Assembly: GCA_934444735.1 (NCBI GenBank)
Contig: CAKSDE010000001.1
Location: 372,001-436,000, forward strand
From: an uncultured Clostridia bacterium
GTDB lineage: Bacteria; Bacillota; Clostridia; UBA1381
Length of the DNA stretch: 64,000 bases
Direction of reading: 5' to 3'
Part shown: piece after piece, positions 59,759-64,000 of the stretch
How the letters are laid out: each line of letters opens with the position of its first letter
How positions within the stretch are numbered: position 1 is the first letter of the stretch
The notes under the pieces: model-generated
Databases searched by the model: none
Told to the model about the DNA's origin: nothing
Seen by the model: only the letters and a program-made list of their open reading frames with translations
Position numbers and translations under genes: made by a program

Positions 59759-60844
59759 ATGGATACGGTTCAGAACTATAAATGCCCATGCTGCGGTGCA
59801 CCGCTTATATTCAATGCGAATGACGGAAATCTGACCTGCGAGTCATGTAAAAACAGTTTCTCGGTGCAGGATATGCAGCAGATAAGCGAGGCAGAAGAAC
59901 ACGTAAACAAAGAATCAAAGTATGACTGGAGTAAATATACTCCGCGTGAGTTTAAGAATAACTCGCAAACAAAGTTAAGTTCGTACACTTGCCCGTCGTG
60001 CGGTGCGGAAATTACGGGTGATGAGAGCCTGGGAGCAACGGTTTGTCCGTATTGCGGAAACGGCATTGTTATACAAAACAGCTTCGAGGAAGCTTTTTTG
60101 CCGGATTATATCATACCGTTCAAGGTGGATAAGAAAGCGGCGATGGGAATATTTGAAGAGGATTTCAAAAAAAGACCGTTTTTGCCCGATGAATTTAAAA
60201 ATAAGAAAAAGATTGCGGAAATGTCGGGGGTTTATGTACCGTTTTGGATGTTTGACTGCGACTGTGACGCGAGTATTACATATAACGCTTACAAAACAAG
60301 TATGTGGAGCGATTCCGATTATGATTATGTAAAAACAGATCACTATAAGCTTTACAGAAACGGCAGCTTAGGCTTTGCAAATGTTCCGGTTGACGCTTCG
60401 GAAAAAGTGGATAATATGTATACCGAGGCGGTTGAGCCGTTTGACTTTAACGACGCGGTTGACTTTAACGCGGCATATTTATCGGGATATTTGGCAGATA
60501 AATATGATGTGTCGGCAGATGATTGCATAGGACGCGCAAATGAGAGAATAAAGATTTCAACAGAGGACGCTTTTTCATCAACCTGCCGTGATTTTGAGGG
60601 GGTTGTGACAGAAAAGGCAAATATAAGCTTTTCGGACGGTAAAATCAGATATGCGCTGCTGCCTGTCTGGATGCTTAATATTAAGTATATGGATAAAATG
60701 TACAAATTTGCGATTAACGGTCAGACGGGCAAGATAGTCGGCGAGTATCCGGTGGATAAAAGTAAAAAATGGAAATATTTTGCAAAGGTATTTGCAATTT
60801 CACTGGCGGTCTGCGCGGTTGCCGGCTGGCTTTTGTACGGATAG
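59759..60844 (+). CDS. Zinc-ribbon membrane protein, YdjG-like
   Basis: A 361-residue protein. Two TFIIB-type zinc ribbons lead (CPCCGAPLIFNANDGNLTCESC at 9-30; CPSCGAEITGDESLGATVCPYC near 79-100). A mixed domain follows with YIIPFKVDKKAAM and VYVPFWMFDCD, and a single C-terminal transmembrane helix ends it (KVFAISLAVCAVAGWLLYG). This layout matches YdjG of the Bacillus ydjFGHI envelope-stress operon. GGAGGGG is the ribosome site. Only 12 bases separate it from the TPM gene. Confidence 0.87.
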   Translation: MDTVQNYKCPCCGAPLIFNANDGNLTCESCKNSFSVQDMQQISEAEEHVNKESKYDWSKYTPREFKNNSQTKLSSYTCPSCGAEITGDESLGATVCPYCGNGIVIQNSFEEAFLPDYIIPFKVDKKAAMGIFEEDFKKRPFLPDEFKNKKKIAEMSGVYVPFWMFDCDCDASITYNAYKTSMWSDSDYDYVKTDHYKLYRNGSLGFANVPVDASEKVDNMYTEAVEPFDFNDAVDFNAAYLSGYLADKYDVSADDCIGRANERIKISTEDAFSSTCRDFEGVVTEKANISFSDGKIRYALLPVWMLNIKYMDKMYKFAINGQTGKIVGEYPVDKSKKWKYFAKVFAISLAVCAVAGWLLYG

Positions 60845-60856
60845 GAGGCAGGGAAG

Positions 60857-61639
60857 ATGAAGAAAAAATTATTATTGACGGTATCTATCGTTATGACAGT
60901 GCTTCTTTGCTCTTTTAACGTATTTGCAATGGAGCCTTTGGTGGTTGACAATGCCGGACTTCTGACGGAGGAAGAACGCAATGCACTCGAAATACGTCTT
61001 GAGCATTTAAGCAGCGATTACAATTTTACGGTTTGCTTAGTGACTGAAAGTGCAATGTCGGGAGAGGATTCGGAGACAACCGCCGGTGATATCTATGACA
61101 ACAGCAATTACGGCATGGGCGAGGGCAAGGACGGTTTGCTTTTGTATATAAGCATGGACCCGAGAGAATATTATTTTCTGGCAAACGGACACGGCACGGT
61201 TGCTTTTACCGATAACGGACTCATGCATATGGAGGACGCTGTCGTGGATTATTTAAAAGAGGGCAAATATAATGCGGCATTTACGGCATATGCAGATGCG
61301 GCGGAGGAACTGCTGAATTATGAAGAGGTTGAGGGCGAGCCTTATGATAAGCTCCCCGAGGGGACAATACTTTTTGTGGCGATTGTTTCTCTCTTGATAT
61401 CGCTTATTATTGCGCTGATATGTACAGCGGTACGGTCAAGAAAAATGAAAACGGTGCGCTCACAAGACAGCGCGGCAAATTATGTAAAAGCAGGCAGCAT
61501 GAATATGGATTATTCGAGAGATGTATTTTTGTACAGCACCGTTACAAAGAGCAAAAAGCCTGAGCCGGAGAATGATCACTCATCTTCGTCATCATCGGGC
61601 GGTGGATCAAGCCGCAGCGGACGCGGAGGCAGTTTTTAA
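60857..61639 (+). CDS. TPM-domain membrane protein, YdjH-like
   Basis: A 260-residue protein. A signal peptide or anchor (1-24) is followed by an extracytoplasmic TPM domain (VVDNAGLLTEEERNALEIRLE, KDGLLLYISMDPREYYFLANG; residues 28-155), a transmembrane helix (170-190) and a Ser/Gly-rich C-tail (SSSSSGGGSSRSGRGGSF) in the cytoplasm. TPM domains are found in YgcG-type proteins and a chloroplast repair phosphatase. AGGAGGCAGGG precedes the ATG. Confidence 0.88.
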   Translation: MKKKLLLTVSIVMTVLLCSFNVFAMEPLVVDNAGLLTEEERNALEIRLEHLSSDYNFTVCLVTESAMSGEDSETTAGDIYDNSNYGMGEGKDGLLLYISMDPREYYFLANGHGTVAFTDNGLMHMEDAVVDYLKEGKYNAAFTAYADAAEELLNYEEVEGEPYDKLPEGTILFVAIVSLLISLIIALICTAVRSRKMKTVRSQDSAANYVKAGSMNMDYSRDVFLYSTVTKSKKPEPENDHSSSSSSGGGSSRSGRGGSF

Positions 61640-61683
61640 ACTGATAATTTGAAAAAATTAAAAAAATAAAAGGAGAAAGTGAT

Positions 61684-62970
61684 ATGGGATTGTTAAAAGC
61701 GGGTGCCGGCGCACTGGGCGGCGTTTTGGCCGATCAATGGAGAGAGTGTTTTTACTGTGAGAGCCTTGATGCGGACATATTGGTGGCAAAAGGCGAGAAA
61801 AGGGTAAGCGGAAGAAGCTCGAATAAAAAGGGCAGCGATAATATCATAACGAACGGCTCGATAATTTCAGTAAACGAGGGCCAGAGTATGATTATCGTTG
61901 AACAGGGAAAGATTGTGGAATTTTGTGCGGAGCCGGGCGAGTTTGTTTATGACAGCTCAACAGAGCCGAGTATATTTTACGGCGGCTTGGGCGAGGGTAT
62001 TAAAAAGAGTTTTCAGACTCTCGGCAAGCGTTTTACATTCGGCGGCGACACGGCGAAGGATCAGAGAGTTTACTATTTCAACATGAAAGAAATTGTCGGC
62101 AATAAATTCGGGACGCCGACGCCGATTGCATTTCGTGTAATCATCGACGAAACCCTCGGATATAAGCTGAGTGTTGATTTGCGTTGCAACGGAGTATATT
62201 CGTATAAGATTGTCGATCCTATACTTTTTTATACAAATGTATGTGCAAATGTTGAATATACATATGAACGCTCGGAAATTGACGATATGTTAAAAGGCGA
62301 ATTGCTTAACGCATTGCAGCCGGCTTTGGCTAAAATATCGGCAATGAAGATTATTTATTCGGAGATACCGGCGCATACCAAAGAGGTCGCAGAAGCTTTG
62401 AAAGAAGAATTGGCAGGCGAATGGCGAGAGAGAAGAGGATTGGAGATTTTCTCTCTTAACTTTAACTCGGTAAGTATACCAGAGGATCAGAGAAAGAAGA
62501 TTACCGAATGGGAAGAAACGGCAATGAATACAAATATCAATACTGCGGCTGCGCATATGGCAGGTGCACAAGCGGACGCTATAAAGACCGCGGCGGCAAA
62601 TCCGAACGGTATGGGCGGATTTGTAGGTATGGGTATGGTGCAGAATATGGGCGGTGCGAATGCCGCGGAATTGTTCTCTATGGGACAAAGACAGCAGCCG
62701 CAGAGCGCGCCGCAACAATCGGCGGATGGTTGGAGCTGTTCCTGCGGAAAAGCGGGGAACACAGGAAAGTTCTGTTCGGAGTGCGGCGCACCGAAACCGC
62801 AGAATGAATCATGGATTTGTACGTGCGGCACTGTAAACAGCGGAAAATTCTGCTCGAACTGCGGAAATAAAAAGCCGACTGCGGCAGTGTGTGCAAAATG
62901 CGGCTGGAAGTCGGAAGACGGTAGCACACCGAAATTCTGCCCCGAATGCGGCGCACCTTTTAATGAATAG
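61684..62970 (+). CDS. SPFH-domain protein with C-terminal zinc ribbons, YdjI-like
   Basis: A 428-residue protein. GLLKAGAGALGGVLADQWRECFYCE at the N-terminus and an SPFH/virion-core-like domain to about 285 (SIISVNEGQSMIIVEQGKIVEF) are followed by an Ala/Gly/Met/Gln-rich linker and three C-terminal zinc ribbons (CSCGKAGNTGKFCSECG, CTCGTVNSGKFCSNCG, CAKCGWKSEDG...FCPECG). In Bacillus, YdjI acts with YdjG and YdjH to bring PspA to the membrane. Here no pspA precedes the trio, so its partner would be elsewhere. AAGGAG precedes the ATG. Confidence 0.9.
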   Translation: MGLLKAGAGALGGVLADQWRECFYCESLDADILVAKGEKRVSGRSSNKKGSDNIITNGSIISVNEGQSMIIVEQGKIVEFCAEPGEFVYDSSTEPSIFYGGLGEGIKKSFQTLGKRFTFGGDTAKDQRVYYFNMKEIVGNKFGTPTPIAFRVIIDETLGYKLSVDLRCNGVYSYKIVDPILFYTNVCANVEYTYERSEIDDMLKGELLNALQPALAKISAMKIIYSEIPAHTKEVAEALKEELAGEWRERRGLEIFSLNFNSVSIPEDQRKKITEWEETAMNTNINTAAAHMAGAQADAIKTAAANPNGMGGFVGMGMVQNMGGANAAELFSMGQRQQPQSAPQQSADGWSCSCGKAGNTGKFCSECGAPKPQNESWICTCGTVNSGKFCSNCGNKKPTAAVCAKCGWKSEDGSTPKFCPECGAPFNE

Positions 62971-63026
62971 GGATTTTGCACAGATTATTTTAAATAAACG
63001 AAATTTATTTTTTAAGATATTGACAC

Positions 63027-63055
63027 TTGAAAATTTAAACGGAAAATGCTATAAT
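63027..63055 (+). promoter_or_regulatory. Extended -10 promoter of the MATE gene
   Basis: TTGAAA (63027-63032), 17-base spacer ending TGC, TATAAT (63050-63055). Transcription would begin near 63062, about 105 bases before the ATG. Confidence 0.8.
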
Positions 63056-63090
63056 ATTTGATGTTAAAAAAATATTAAAGTCGAGCAGCA

Positions 63091-63135
63091 AATGCGTAAG
63101 TCCGGACTGAATCCGGACTTGCGCATTATTTTTTT
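63091..63135 (+). terminator. Leader terminator (possible attenuator or small-RNA end) before the MATE gene
   Basis: AATGCG-T-AAGTCCGGA pairs with TCCGGACTT-G-CGCATT over 16 pairs with one GU, a five-base loop, and then ATTTTTTT. It lies between promoter and start codon of the same gene. Confidence 0.82.
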
Positions 63136-63166
63136 GCGCTTTTTCAAGAAAGGAATGATTTTTAAA

Positions 63167-64000
63167 ATGAAAAATAAGATGGCGGTTTTACCGATTAAGG
63201 GATTGGTTTGGAAAATGGGGTTGCCGATGATAGTGTCTATGGTTTTGCAGGCACTGTATAATGTGGTGGACAGTGTTTTTGTGGCAAATATGCACGATAC
63301 GGGAGCTTTGGCAAATGAGGCACTGACCTTTGCCTTTCCGGTTCAGATTATGATTATCGCAATAGGAGTCGGAACGGGCGTGGGACTTAATGCGGTTTTA
63401 TCAAAGAGTCTGGGAGAGAAAAACACGGAAAAGGTGAATCGGATTGCGGGAAACGGAATATTTTTGGGACTTGTGATTTATGCGGTATTTTTGTTATTCG
63501 GACTCTTTTTTTCGGAAAAATTCATCGGGCTTTTTACCGATAAGCACGAGGTTTTGCAGATGGGCAGCGAGTATCTTTTTATATGCACCTGTTTTTCGTT
63601 GGGTTCAATCGGATTTACGATTTACGAACGGTTCCTGCAAGCAACCGGAAAGACAATGTATTCCACGATCTCGCAGATTTTGGGTGCGGTAACGAATATT
63701 ATTCTGGATTATGTATTTATCTTTCCGCTTGATATGGGCGTTGCAGGTGCTGCATGGGCAACGGTTATCGGTCAGTTTGTTTCACTCTTTTCGGCGATGG
63801 CTTTTCATTATATCGCAAACCGCGAAATAGGAAACGGCATGAAATACATAAAGCCGAACGGGAAAATTATCGGTGAGATATATAAGATCGGTATTTCGGC
63901 GGCACTGATGCAGGCGCTTTTATCGGTGATGATGGCAGGAGTGAATGCAATATTGGGGAGTGCGCGCGCCGATTCGACAATATTGGTCGGCTCATTCGGG
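63167..64000 (+). CDS. MATE family multidrug/toxin exporter, N-terminal part (runs off window)
   Basis: 278 codons are visible with no stop. The N-terminus MKNKMAVLPIKGLVWKMGLPMIVSMVLQALYNVVDSVFVANM is the classic first MATE helix region. GVGTGVGLNAVLSKSLGEKN follows in helix 3, and GFTIYERFLQATGKTMYSTISQILGAVTNIILDYVFIF covers helices 4-5, with MGVAGAAWATVIGQ after. MATE pumps export cationic drugs using Na+ or H+. AAGGAATG is the ribosome site. Expression is probably controlled through the leader terminator at 63091. The rest of the gene lies beyond base 64000. Confidence 0.95.
   Translation, partial: MKNKMAVLPIKGLVWKMGLPMIVSMVLQALYNVVDSVFVANMHDTGALANEALTFAFPVQIMIIAIGVGTGVGLNAVLSKSLGEKNTEKVNRIAGNGIFLGLVIYAVFLLFGLFFSEKFIGLFTDKHEVLQMGSEYLFICTCFSLGSIGFTIYERFLQATGKTMYSTISQILGAVTNIILDYVFIFPLDMGVAGAAWATVIGQFVSLFSAMAFHYIANREIGNGMKYIKPNGKIIGEIYKIGISAALMQALLSVMMAGVNAILGSARADSTILVGSFG

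Noticed and set aside
63020..63055. TTGACA at 63020 as the -35 box of the MATE promoter
   Set aside because: It would be 24 bases from TATAAT; TTGAAA at 63027 gives the proper 17-base spacer.

Overview
The window comes from a low-GC Gram-positive bacterium of the class Clostridia, most likely an anaerobic gut or rumen fibre degrader. Evidence is the consensus sigma-A promoters (TTGACA, 17 bases, TATAAT), AGGAGG ribosome sites, frequent GTG/TTG starts, a firmicute mreBCD/PBP2 locus, an ECF folate transporter under a tetrahydrofolate riboswitch, rubrerythrin, and many secreted proteins with S-layer homology (SLH) domains and copper-amine-oxidase N-terminal-like domains. The style recalls pectin-degrading Monoglobus-like Clostridia, but that assignment is inference only. 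No tRNA, rRNA, CRISPR array, phage or transposase gene was seen.

Layout. 1-1.4 kb: 3' end of an SLH surface protein and a broken alpha/beta-hydrolase fused to a repeat remnant. 1.4-5.8 kb (minus): operon of a TetR regulator, a PspC protein, a membrane-anchored Ntn-type amidase and an SLH-linked M13 metallopeptidase. 5.8-9.6 kb: a 214-base MITE-like element, a sigma region 2/anti-sigma-ectodomain chimera, and a DUF6323-like/DUF6179-like/YjdF cassette in which yjdF is frameshifted. 9.6-15.1 kb: a TIM-barrel glycosidase-like protein divergent from an ACT-ACT-metallo-beta-lactamase fusion, then a GH130 enzyme and an AraC regulator. 15.3-32.5 kb: a plus-strand locus of very large secreted proteins: two paralogous beta-helix enzymes, two LamG-like/adhesion-type proteins, two SLH proteins and an SGNH esterase. 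This is the most distinctive part and probably forms one surface polysaccharide-processing system controlled by the AraC regulator.

32.5-45.4 kb: phosphohexomutase, an orphan HTH protein bracketed by repeats, a ZIP metal transporter, folT-folC behind a THF riboswitch, rubrerythrin, a LytTR response regulator followed by a candidate operator and a CAP-SLH protein, and a PatB/DUF3737 pair. 45.6-55 kb: zapA, U32 peptidase, maf, mreB, mreC, mreD, PBP2, mgsA and an SLH glucosaminidase, that is, cell division, elongation and wall turnover. 55-64 kb: ABC-F ATPase, D-aminoacyl-tRNA deacylase, glycyl-tRNA synthetase, MscL, a YdjG-YdjH-YdjI-like membrane-stress operon, and the start of a MATE exporter behind a leader terminator.

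Two structural themes run through the window. Unrelated genes end in near-identical palindromic terminators with a CAATTG centre. A second, longer 3'-UTR repeat (box CTCCGGAACGCAAGAAAAG, nested inverted repeats, then that same hairpin) follows stop codons in the direction of transcription at several loci. These, the MITE-like element and the chimeric or frameshifted genes suggest a genome with active small-element traffic.
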